Assembly (NCBI GenBank): GCA_034003585.1
Contig: JAVEYH010000071.1
Location: 1 to 17,711, forward strand
Reading direction: 5' to 3'
Length of the DNA: 17,711 nucleotides
Source: JAPXSY01 sp034003585
GTDB taxonomy: Bacteria; Verrucomicrobiota; Kiritimatiellia; RFP12; UBA1067
A program made the translations under genes and the position numbers. The notes below the pieces were generated by a model. That model was not told where the DNA came from and ran no database searches. It was given only the letters and a program-made list of their open reading frames with translations. This document shows positions 1 to 8,251 of this stretch, piece after piece (the stretch's first letter is position 1; each line of letters opens with the position of its first letter).

Positions 1-3000
1 GTGTGGCGTTCATACCCCGTTTACGACCGCGCGGAGGATCTGGCGCTCTGGCGGCAGGTGAAGGCCGCCGGAATCACGCGCGTCTCCGTAACGGACCATG
101 AGACGATGTGGCGGGACGGCGGCGAGCCGTTCACCTTCTGCACCGACGCGGCGAAAGGGAAGGGCGGCGACGCGGCTCAGAAGGCCTACACGCGCGCGAT
201 GATCGCCGAGCTCGGGTTCCGCTACGGCCCGTACAACAACTTCACGGACCTCGCGACGCAGAGCGGATTCTTCAACCGCGACACGGTGGGGCGTTGGCCG
301 GACGGTTCGTTCCACAACGCCTGGATGCGGTGCTACGGGCCGAAACCTGTGCTCGCGCCGCTCGCCTGCGACCGGTTCGCCGCCGCGGTCCAGCGCAAGT
401 TCGGCTTCAACACGGCGTACTGCGACGTGCACACCTCGATGCTTCCGTGGCAGCGCACGGACTACGACTCCCGCGTGCCGGGCGCCGGCACCTACGCGCA
501 GACCTATTATTCGTGGGGCGAGGCGCTCTTGAAGCAGAAGGCGATCTGGAACGGCCCCGTCTATTCGGAAGGGTCGCACCAGTTCCTGTGGGCCGGTCTC
601 GCGGACGGCTCCTACGCTCAGGACCGGGGCTACGATTTCCGCAACGAACCGTGGCTCGTCGATTTCGAGCTGCTCCGCACACAGCGCCTCTGCAGTGATT
701 TCGGCATGGGATCGCTCTCGATGTTCTCCCCGCCGCGGACCGATCTCGAACGCATGTATTATCTGCCGGGCCAGCCCAAGGGCCGCGACGAGCTCGTGAA
801 CCGTTTTCTCGCCGCGACGATCGCGTTCGGCCATTCCGGTTACCTGATCCTCGACCGTTGCTGGGATCCGGCCAGACCATTAGGGCGCGCGTACGGGGGG
901 GAAAGCAAACCGGTCTGGAAGGAAAAGGGCCTTCCCGCCGAGGCGCTCCGCAGTTACTTCATGATCCAGGCGCTCGCGGCCCGGTACACGCAGTCGCACG
1001 CCGTCGAGATCCGCTACGCGGACGCCGAGGGGCGGCTGCACGCCACCTCCGAGGCGATCCGGAACGGGGCCGTCGCCCGTAATCAGGTCGTCACGCGCTA
1101 TGCAAACGGCACGGTCACGGCGGTCAACGGCAACGATTCGGCACCCATGAAGACTTCCGCCCACGGGCGCAAGATCGAGCTTGCCCCCAACGGTTTCGCG
1201 GGATGGTCCGGCGGCGTCACCGTGCTCTCCACCGACACCGGCGGCCGCCGCGTCCATTACGCCGAGGGCCCCGACTACGTCTACCGCGAGGTCGAAGGCG
1301 GGAAGCCGTATGTTTCGCTTACGTCGCGGCACGTGTTTCCGAAGGAACACGGCAGGCTCACCGGCTTCGCGTTCGGCAACGGCCATTACCTCAGGAATCC
1401 CGGCGTCTTTTCGATTCCGGCAAACGGCCACAACAACGCGGCCAGCTATTGCGGTTTCGAATTCGCGGACGGCAAGACATTCGTCGTCGGCTCCGCCGCG
1501 CCGGTCACCCGCGTGTGGTGGGATCCGGCGCAAGGCGAGGCCGGACTGGAAAACGATGAGGGGGCGCCGTTCCGGGTCGTCGAAGGCAAGGACGGCGTTT
1601 TCGCCGCCGTGATCGAATACCGCAAACGGTATCTGCGCAAGGCCGCCGCAGGCGTGCGGGCGAAGGCGGGAAAATTCTGCGTCGACGTCTGGAACGGGAC
1701 CTACCGCCAGCAGGCGGAATTCGTCCGCCGCGCCGCCACGGAGCTCGGGATCACGAACAACATCTTCCTCTGCACCCACGTCTGGCAGTGTCACGGGTAC
1801 GACAACGGCCTGCCGGAAGTCTGGCCTCCTGATCCCGCGTTCGGCACCGCCGAAGACATGAAGTCTCTCGCCCGCACCTGCCGCGAACACGGCTGGGGCT
1901 TCGGGGTCCACCATAACGTGGTTGACTTTTACACCAACGCCGCGTGTTTCACCTGGAACGAGATCGCCCGGGACTGGCGGAACGAGCCGGTGCGCGCATG
2001 GCGGAACGTTTTCCGCGGCGTTCAAAGCTGGCGGATGGCGCCGCACGTCGCGCCCGGAATCATGCGCCGCTCACTGGGGGAAATGAACGCGGCGGGCTTC
2101 TCGCCGGACCTGCTGTTCGTTGATGTGATCGGTTCTTTCCCGGCCAGGCCGTATTTCGATCAGGACGGCAACGGGTACGTTCCGGCGGCGGCACGCCAAT
2201 TTATCGGCGAGGTTTTTGATACGATCCGCGAGGTTCAGAACCGGACGACCGGTCGCGAAACCTTCACCGCGAGCGAGGCGGCGCACGATTACCTGATCGG
2301 CCATCTCGACGGCGGCGACTGCCAGTTCATGGAGGTGACGCGCGAGACCGGCGAGTACTGCTGGAACGTGATCCCGCAATACGATGACATGGAGAAAATC
2401 CCATGGTTCGACGCGGTGAACCATTCCGTCTTCTCGCTCCACGGCGTCGGCTACTCCATCCGCTACGAGGCCGGGCGGGGCGAGCTGGACCACGGCATCG
2501 ACTCCGACGACTACCTGAGCGCCGAGATCCTCACCGGGCACGCGCTGATGATTGATTGTTACTCGCGGGACGTGCGGGATGTGCTCTCGGGCACTGTGAG
2601 GCCGCTCGACCTGGAGCGCTGCCTCAACCAGTTGAAGCGCAAGTGGACGCTCGCGCAGGCCGTCGCCAAAGAACTGGCGCTCGCCGAGATCACGGGGCAT
2701 GAATTCGTCGGCGGGGACATCCACCGTCAGCAGGTGACGTGGTCAACCGGCATGAAGGTCTATGTCAACCGCGGCGAGCTCGACTGGAAGGTCGCGGGCG
2801 TCACGCTTCCGCAGTATGGCTTTCTGGCGGTCAACCCCAAAACCGGCGTGCGGGCCGAGATCTCCCGCGAGCGTCCGCGCCAGCGGGTGCTGCCGAAAAA
2901 GTTCCTGGACGTCACGCCGGCGGAAATCGTGAGGAATCCGCGCGGGTACCAGCTTCACTTTTGGCTCGCCCGCCGCAAGCCGACGGAAAATTCCCGCAAT

Positions 3001-3177
3001 TTCTACGACCGGCTGCTGAAAGACAGGGATGAGACGCCGGCCGACGCCCCCGCGAACGTAAAACTTGACCGGCTCGTCACGGTCACCGACCCGGGTGCGG
3101 ACCCGCACGACATTTCCGCCCGCTATTACCTGAACGGTACACCGTCCTTCGACCGCCGTTTTTATCTGGCGAAATGA
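1..3177 (+). CDS. Large glycosidase-like protein with two tandem barrel modules, 5' end cut by the window
   Basis: The frame is open from base 1 and encodes 1058 residues. The GTG at base 1 is probably internal rather than the true start, because the protein begins inside a folded domain with no signal peptide. By eye the sequence falls into two similar modules, about residues 1-410 and 558-960. Each has a barrel with an Asp after a hydrophobic strand (YCDV, D142; LLFVDV, D708), then a SE motif (E190 and E759), and later a DE/DD..GH segment before a small beta domain. Residues about 410-557 look like a beta-sandwich in front of the second barrel. This layout resembles retaining glycoside hydrolases of the GH31/GH101-like TIM-barrel kind, but I cannot assign a family. 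D142/E190 and D708/E759 are candidate catalytic residues by inference. The next gene, a GH20 enzyme, starts 94 bp downstream, so the two probably act on the same glycan. Coding is certain; the glycosidase role is moderately supported. Confidence 0.75.
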   Translation: MWRSYPVYDRAEDLALWRQVKAAGITRVSVTDHETMWRDGGEPFTFCTDAAKGKGGDAAQKAYTRAMIAELGFRYGPYNNFTDLATQSGFFNRDTVGRWPDGSFHNAWMRCYGPKPVLAPLACDRFAAAVQRKFGFNTAYCDVHTSMLPWQRTDYDSRVPGAGTYAQTYYSWGEALLKQKAIWNGPVYSEGSHQFLWAGLADGSYAQDRGYDFRNEPWLVDFELLRTQRLCSDFGMGSLSMFSPPRTDLERMYYLPGQPKGRDELVNRFLAATIAFGHSGYLILDRCWDPARPLGRAYGGESKPVWKEKGLPAEALRSYFMIQALAARYTQSHAVEIRYADAEGRLHATSEAIRNGAVARNQVVTRYANGTVTAVNGNDSAPMKTSAHGRKIELAPNGFAGWSGGVTVLSTDTGGRRVHYAEGPDYVYREVEGGKPYVSLTSRHVFPKEHGRLTGFAFGNGHYLRNPGVFSIPANGHNNAASYCGFEFADGKTFVVGSAAPVTRVWWDPAQGEAGLENDEGAPFRVVEGKDGVFAAVIEYRKRYLRKAAAGVRAKAGKFCVDVWNGTYRQQAEFVRRAATELGITNNIFLCTHVWQCHGYDNGLPEVWPPDPAFGTAEDMKSLARTCREHGWGFGVHHNVVDFYTNAACFTWNEIARDWRNEPVRAWRNVFRGVQSWRMAPHVAPGIMRRSLGEMNAAGFSPDLLFVDVIGSFPARPYFDQDGNGYVPAAARQFIGEVFDTIREVQNRTTGRETFTASEAAHDYLIGHLDGGDCQFMEVTRETGEYCWNVIPQYDDMEKIPWFDAVNHSVFSLHGVGYSIRYEAGRGELDHGIDSDDYLSAEILTGHALMIDCYSRDVRDVLSGTVRPLDLERCLNQLKRKWTLAQAVAKELALAEITGHEFVGGDIHRQQVTWSTGMKVYVNRGELDWKVAGVTLPQYGFLAVNPKTGVRAEISRERPRQRVLPKKFLDVTPAEIVRNPRGYQLHFWLARRKPTENSRNFYDRLLKDRDETPADAPANVKLDRLVTVTDPGADPHDISARYYLNGTPSFDRRFYLAK

Positions 3178-3271
3178 CGAGAGCTTCGGAAGCGCGGACA
3201 TTCGGGCAGAAGGCCCGGGTGCCATCGCAGTCCTGTCAACCGACACGGGATCACACGCAACAGAAGAGAGA

Positions 3272-5740
3272 ATGCACATGACGCTATCAACCCTGCTGGC
3301 CGCCGCGGCGCTGGTGCCATGGCCGAAAGAGGCGAATTTTACCGGCGGGGAGGTTCCGGTCACGAAGGCCGTGTACGCCGCCGACGCGAACCTGCCGAAG
3401 GAAGGGTATCGGCTTTCGGTGACGAAAAACGGCGTGAACGTGTGGTCGTCGACGGATGCCGGCCGGTTCTACGCCGACAAGACGCTGGAGCAACTGGCGG
3501 AAAGCGGAAAGTACGCATGCTGCGAAATCACCGATGAGCCCGCGTTCCCCTACCGCGGGTTCCACGTTGACGAGGCGCGGCATTTCTTCGGCAAAGACGC
3601 GATCAAAAAGGTCATCGACGAGATGAGCCGGATGAAGATGAATTGTTTTCATTGGCACCTGACGGATGACCAGGGCTGGCGTATCGGCCTCAAGAAGTTC
3701 CCGGAACTGACGCAGTATGGTTCGATCCGCCCCTGTTCGCCGGTCTTCGGCTGGGAATGGCAGCGCAAATATGACGACACGCCGTACGGGCCGTTTTTTT
3801 ACACCGAGGAGGAGGCGCGTGAGATCGTCGCGTATGCCGCCGAACGGCACGTCACCATCATCCCGGAAATCGACTTGCCCGGACACTGCCAAGGGCTCCT
3901 CGCAGGGTATCCGGAAATGCTTTGTGAAGGCGAGACCCTCAAACCGCGGGCGGCGCGCAAAAACTGGTGGCTGGCCGGCATCCGCACGCTTTGCATCGGC
4001 AACGACGAAGCGCTCGCAAAAGTCGAGGCCATTCTCGATGAGGTGATGAAGATTTTCCCAGGCGAATACTTTCATTTCGGCGGCGACGAGTGTCCCGACC
4101 GCTACTGGGCGAAATGCCCCAAGTGCAAGGCGCGCATGGAGATAGAAGGGTTCAAGAACGCGCACCAGTTACAGGGCTGGTTCACGCGTCGCTTTTCCGG
4201 GTATCTTGCCGGGAAGGGGCGCAAGCCGATCGGCTGGAACGAGGTTCTGGGAGGCGGGGTTCCCAAGAGTTGCGTCATCATGAGCTGGACGGGCACCCAC
4301 GGCGGCATTGCTGCCGCGCGGCAAGGCAATTTCGCCATCATGACCCCGAGTAAGACGTGCTATCTCAACCGGTGGGACGGAAACCATGCGCTCAATGAGT
4401 TCACGACGTCAGCAGGGCTCAGCGGCGGGACCGCTCAGTCGATGGACGCCATCTACACATTCGATCCGCTTGAAGGCGTGCCCGCGAACGCGCGGCGCTT
4501 CATTCTGGGCGGCCAATGTTGCGTGTGGAGCGAGTTCGTGTTCACGCCGGCGCAGCTTGAATGGCGTCTCTTCCCGCGTTCGGGTGCGATCGCGGAAACG
4601 CTCTGGACGGCGCCGGCAAAGCGCGACTACCGCTCTTTCCGCGCGCGAATCGACAAGGTGCGCGCAGGGCAGGCCGCACGCGGCGTTTCCGCCGCCCCGG
4701 TTATCGATTTCCCGGCGTTCACGGCCGTCGGGGAGTGGAAGGTCGCGGTCGAGTGGGGAACGGACCGCGTCGAGTTTGACGTGCCGAAAGGTTCCGCAAC
4801 ACGGGGCGCGAAGGCGGTAAAGGACAAACGGGGGGCGGTTCCGTACGGTCCTCAGCGCCTAGACCGGATCGTGCGCACACGGGGCGGCAAGCTCGAATAC
4901 CGCGTCGGCAAGGAGGTCGAACACTGTCCTCCGCTTCCGGAGGTCGCGGACGGCGAACTTCTGGGGGGCACGGTCTGGGTGACCGCACAAACGGAAACCC
5001 TCACCGACGACAATCTCTATCCGTGCCGCGCGCGCCGCTTTTACCGTCCGAAGGGACGCTGGAACGATCCGCTCGCCCGCGACGCGTGTCCGAATACAAT
5101 CAAGAAACTTCGCAACGGACAGCAGATGAAGATCCTCGTCTGGGAAGACGTCCCCTGCGCCGAACAGCGTTCCCACAGGCCCGAAGGCCGCTGGCAGGAT
5201 CTTTTTGCGGAATATCTGAAGAAGGCCTATCCGAAATCGCACATCGAGTGGCGCGCCTGCGGAGCCGGCGGATCGGCCGAAGCGTCGTTGCTCGCACAAC
5301 AAATTGTTGGCGAAAAACCGGACCTTGTCATCTCCCGCTTCATGAACGATGACAATCCGGGGACCGATCGCGACCGGGCGGTGGAGGCGGAGCGTGATGC
5401 GGTGTCCAGGAATTACGAAAAGATTTACGCCGCCTTCAAGGAAGCGGGGATCGAATGGGTGATCTGCGTCCCGCACTATATCCGCCCGGACCGGATGGGG
5501 AAGAAGACGGTGAGGGAATGCCAAAACGATCCGCGCCCTTACTGTAAGTTCCTGCGCCGGTTCTGCGCGAGCCATAAAGTCTGTCTCGCCGATCCGACCC
5601 GGTACTGGTCCGCGCTTTGCGACATGGGCATCCCCTATCCGATCCTCTTCGAGAACGGCATCAACCTGCCGAATGCGCATGGCATGAAGTTCTACGCCGA
5701 CGCGCTGGCGGATCTGTTCCAGAATCCGGAACAGCAATAG
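3272..5740 (+). CDS. GH20 beta-N-acetylhexosaminidase fused to a C-terminal SGNH-like domain
   Basis: The 822-residue protein starts with a short hydrophobic stretch (about 4-15), probably an export signal. Position 3278 is an equally good start and lies better placed behind the AGAGAG ribosome site. Residues about 16-95 form the GH20 N-terminal domain. The barrel, about 95-455, carries the family hallmarks: HWHLTDDQGWR (127-137), the GGDE motif with catalytic D272-E273, GWNE (321-324), Y395, and VWSE (418-421) followed by AETLW. GH20 enzymes release terminal GlcNAc or GalNAc by substrate-assisted catalysis. After a linker (about 455-615), residues 617-818 read like an SGNH/GDSL hydrolase fold. 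The nucleophile block reads WEDV instead of a GDS motif, and the terminal block reads INLPN where I would expect INHPD. The appended domain may therefore bind rather than cleave. The GH20 call is very firm. The fold of the C-terminal domain is a by-eye assignment. Confidence 0.93.
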   Translation: MHMTLSTLLAAAALVPWPKEANFTGGEVPVTKAVYAADANLPKEGYRLSVTKNGVNVWSSTDAGRFYADKTLEQLAESGKYACCEITDEPAFPYRGFHVDEARHFFGKDAIKKVIDEMSRMKMNCFHWHLTDDQGWRIGLKKFPELTQYGSIRPCSPVFGWEWQRKYDDTPYGPFFYTEEEAREIVAYAAERHVTIIPEIDLPGHCQGLLAGYPEMLCEGETLKPRAARKNWWLAGIRTLCIGNDEALAKVEAILDEVMKIFPGEYFHFGGDECPDRYWAKCPKCKARMEIEGFKNAHQLQGWFTRRFSGYLAGKGRKPIGWNEVLGGGVPKSCVIMSWTGTHGGIAAARQGNFAIMTPSKTCYLNRWDGNHALNEFTTSAGLSGGTAQSMDAIYTFDPLEGVPANARRFILGGQCCVWSEFVFTPAQLEWRLFPRSGAIAETLWTAPAKRDYRSFRARIDKVRAGQAARGVSAAPVIDFPAFTAVGEWKVAVEWGTDRVEFDVPKGSATRGAKAVKDKRGAVPYGPQRLDRIVRTRGGKLEYRVGKEVEHCPPLPEVADGELLGGTVWVTAQTETLTDDNLYPCRARRFYRPKGRWNDPLARDACPNTIKKLRNGQQMKILVWEDVPCAEQRSHRPEGRWQDLFAEYLKKAYPKSHIEWRACGAGGSAEASLLAQQIVGEKPDLVISRFMNDDNPGTDRDRAVEAERDAVSRNYEKIYAAFKEAGIEWVICVPHYIRPDRMGKKTVRECQNDPRPYCKFLRRFCASHKVCLADPTRYWSALCDMGIPYPILFENGINLPNAHGMKFYADALADLFQNPEQQ

Positions 5741-5832
5741 AATGGATTTTCGTAAAACGCTTCTTGTGACGTAGTTGGCGTAATGTTACCTTCTCCACAC
5801 AAGGGCTTTGGGTGTAAGATGTTCCGCGATCA

Positions 5833-5848
5833 AGAACCATCGGGTTCT
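5833..5848. repeat. Short inverted repeat upstream of the metallo-hydrolase gene
   Basis: AGAACC and GGTTCT form a 6-bp perfect stem with a 4-base loop (ATCG), 29 bases before the chosen start at 5877. No T-run follows, so it is not a standard terminator. It could be an RNA hairpin in the leader or a small operator. The 136-bp gap it sits in shows no convincing promoter. Confidence 0.3.
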
Positions 5849-5876
5849 CCGCAAAACCGGTGCATGGAAAACGCTC

Positions 5877-6902
5877 ATGAAAGACATTGAAAGACGGGGT
5901 TTCTGCAAGGGGGCGGTCGCCGCGGTGTTTTGCGCGGGATGCGTCAGCCGGTCTTCAAAGAACGGTGCCTTTTCGTTCACCGTGCTGAATCCGGACTGCA
6001 TGAACGGCGGCGCGGGGCAGTGCGTCGTGATGCGCACGCCTTCCGGCCGGACTTACCTGTACGACACGGGTAACGGCGAGTTTCGCAACGGCCTCGAGGC
6101 GGGGCTCAAAAAGAAGAACAACGGGCGGGACATCATCGCGCCGTGGCTCACGGCGCACGGCGTGCGGGAGATTGACGGACTCATCCTCTCACACTACCAC
6201 AGCGACCACTTCGGGGGATTCTTGTGGATGTACGACCATTTCCCGATCAAGGCGGTGTGGAACAATGGTTATGAACCGCCGTCGGACACGCATGTCCCCG
6301 AGTCGGTGGCGTGTAAGACGGTGCTGGCGGACTGTGGAAAACGGCACCCCGGCAAACTCGTCATGCATACGGACGAGTCGACCCGGCTCGGCTGGGACGA
6401 GCCGGGAGTGAAGTTCGAAGTCGTCTGGCCGCGCGTTTCCGAGCCGTGCGCACCCCTGAGCGGCGGCATCAACCAATGCCTGCACCACCTCCTCAACGCG
6501 AACTCGACCGCGCTCTCCATCACCGTCGGGAAAAGGCGTTTTCTGATCGCCGGCGACATCAACAATGACTACTTCCACACGTACATGGTACCCCACCTGA
6601 AGGCGAAGGGCAGGTGGACTGCCGATGTCGTCGTGTTGCCGGCCCATGGCGACGTCGCGTGCGCGCCCGGCATCGGCGAGATGAGCCCCAAACCGGAAAT
6701 CGCCGTCGCCTCACTCGGCAACGTCGCCTGGATGGCGAACAGCGGCCGCCGCACCTGCGCCGTCTTCTCTGATCGGGGTATCAAAACGTACTCCACCAAT
6801 GTTCACGGCGACATGACCGTGATGACCGACGGGCGTTCTCTCGACCTTGTTTCCGATCCGACCCGACTCTATCCGCACGAACCGGAAGGCCAAACAACAT
6901 GA
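5877..6902 (+). CDS. Exported metallo-beta-lactamase-fold hydrolase, Tat-type lipoprotein
   Basis: The 341-residue protein is read from ATG 5877, because this start gives a proper signal sequence; a TTG at 5808 would add 23 residues of poor quality. The N-terminus contains ERRGFCK (a twin-arginine RRxFxK motif) followed by a hydrophobic run and FCAGC, a lipobox with C22 as the lipidated residue. The mature part has the metal-binding HYHSDH motif (H106, H108, D110, H111), an early YDTGNGE segment, and a late FLIAGDIN segment. This pattern is that of the ComEC/Rec2-like branch of the superfamily, here as a stand-alone soluble domain without membrane helices. The substrate is unknown; a phosphodiester or lactone is possible. 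Its stop overlaps the start of the esterase gene by 4 bp (ATGA), so the two are likely translationally coupled. Fold and metal site are firm; the Tat-lipoprotein export is a good inference. Confidence 0.85.
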   Translation: MKDIERRGFCKGAVAAVFCAGCVSRSSKNGAFSFTVLNPDCMNGGAGQCVVMRTPSGRTYLYDTGNGEFRNGLEAGLKKKNNGRDIIAPWLTAHGVREIDGLILSHYHSDHFGGFLWMYDHFPIKAVWNNGYEPPSDTHVPESVACKTVLADCGKRHPGKLVMHTDESTRLGWDEPGVKFEVVWPRVSEPCAPLSGGINQCLHHLLNANSTALSITVGKRRFLIAGDINNDYFHTYMVPHLKAKGRWTADVVVLPAHGDVACAPGIGEMSPKPEIAVASLGNVAWMANSGRRTCAVFSDRGIKTYSTNVHGDMTVMTDGRSLDLVSDPTRLYPHEPEGQTT

Positions 6903-8251
6903 CGCCGTTCTTCAAAAGCATCGTATCTCTTTCCGCTGCCCTTGCCGCAGGGGTGGCGTTCGCACAATCGGTCATTGAGATCAGTATGCCCTGGCCGAAG
7001 GAGGGAACGGGGTTCGCATGCGGACAATCCGTTGACGTCTGGATACGCCATGCCGTCGACGGCAAGGCGGCCGCCGCCACAGGCGTCAAGATCGCCTTCG
7101 ACAACTTCGGACCGAAAACCGTGCGTGCGGAAGAAACCCGTGATCTTCCCGAACGCGGCCTTCTCGTCAGGGGCCTCACGCTGAACGAGCCCGGCTTTCT
7201 GCGCTGCCGGGTCACGGCCGGCGGCAAAAACTATGTGCAGTCCGTGCCGTTCGAGCCGGAGCGGATCGTGAAAGGGTCGCCGACCCCGGCGGACTTCATG
7301 GAGTACTGGCAAGGGGAGATCGCCAAACTGGACGCGGAATCGCCGGACGAGCCGGAGCTGAAGCCGTGGCGCGGTCCGGACACCAATCAATGGGACGCGT
7401 GGCGCGTCAGCTTCGTGACGGCAGGCGGAAAGCGTGTCTACGGACTGTTGTCCGTGCCGAAAAACCGTTCGAAAGGCCCGTTCCCCGTACACGTGAGCGT
7501 TCCCGGCGCCGGCCAGCCCACGAAGACGTATGCGGCAAGCTGGATCTACAGCCAGACGCCGGAACGGGATACGGTACGTCTCACGATGTTTGCGCATTGC
7601 GCACCGATCGATGACGCCAAGGAGCGCGACGCGTATTTCACGCGCATCCGGGCCGAGCACGCCGAAAAGTACGGCGTTGGGTATTATCCGCAGGCCGGCA
7701 TCTCCGAATCGCGCGAGGCGTACCATTTCCATCCGATCTTTCTCGGTGTCAACCGAGCCGTGAACTGGCTGGCGCGCCAGTCCTACTGCGACACGAATCG
7801 CTTCACCTACTCCGGAAGCTCGCAGGGCGGAGGATTCGGCATCGTCCTTGCGGGCCTCAACCGCCATTTTACGCGCGTCTTTGCCGACGTGCCGGCGATG
7901 ACCGACACGATGGGGGCACGCGCGGGACACCAAAGCGGCTGGCCGCAACCCGTCGAAGCGCAGCGCCCCGAGAGCCGTCCCGCCGCGGAGAGGTTCGCCC
8001 CGTACTTCGACGCGGCCAACTTCGCGCGCCACGTCACCTGTCCGATCCTCGTCACCTGCGGCTGCAAAGACACGACCTGCGCGCCCCCGGCTGTCTACGC
8101 CGCCTACAATGAGATTCCATCCGAAGACAAGCAGATCCTCGTCATGCCCGATAACGGGCATGAGGGCAACAACAAGGTCAGAAATCAGGCTCATGCCTGG
8201 AGACAGGGCAAGGAAAGTACGCATGAGACTGCCGTTCAAAATCAACCGTGA
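6899..8251 (+). CDS. Secreted acetyl xylan esterase-like alpha/beta hydrolase (CE7 type)
   Basis: The 450-residue protein has a signal peptide (hydrophobic core about 9-19, cleavage likely after AFA at 22). A beta-rich domain occupies about 25-120, followed by an alpha/beta-hydrolase domain from about 130. The nucleophile elbow is GSSQG (306-310, Ser308), followed by further glycines as in CE7 acetyl xylan esterases and cephalosporin-C deacetylases. The other triad members are probably Asp391 (CGCKDTTCAP) and His421 (DNGHEG). This family removes O-acetyl groups from carbohydrates, and here it would unmask an acetylated glycan for the neighbouring glycosidases. It starts inside the stop codon of the metallo-hydrolase gene, and its last 29 bases overlap the following regulator. 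A 5-bp hairpin (8186-8199) lies just before that regulator's ribosome site. The triad is complete, so the enzyme is probably active; the true substrate is inferred. Confidence 0.87.
   Translation: MTPFFKSIVSLSAALAAGVAFAQSVIEISMPWPKEGTGFACGQSVDVWIRHAVDGKAAAATGVKIAFDNFGPKTVRAEETRDLPERGLLVRGLTLNEPGFLRCRVTAGGKNYVQSVPFEPERIVKGSPTPADFMEYWQGEIAKLDAESPDEPELKPWRGPDTNQWDAWRVSFVTAGGKRVYGLLSVPKNRSKGPFPVHVSVPGAGQPTKTYAASWIYSQTPERDTVRLTMFAHCAPIDDAKERDAYFTRIRAEHAEKYGVGYYPQAGISESREAYHFHPIFLGVNRAVNWLARQSYCDTNRFTYSGSSQGGGFGIVLAGLNRHFTRVFADVPAMTDTMGARAGHQSGWPQPVEAQRPESRPAAERFAPYFDAANFARHVTCPILVTCGCKDTTCAPPAVYAAYNEIPSEDKQILVMPDNGHEGNNKVRNQAHAWRQGKESTHETAVQNQP

Noticed and set aside
880..2046. 388-codon antisense frame inside the large glycosidase-like gene
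   Set aside because: It is a frame shadow caused by high GC at third positions. The plus-strand frame has consistent domain motifs and the antisense frame has none.
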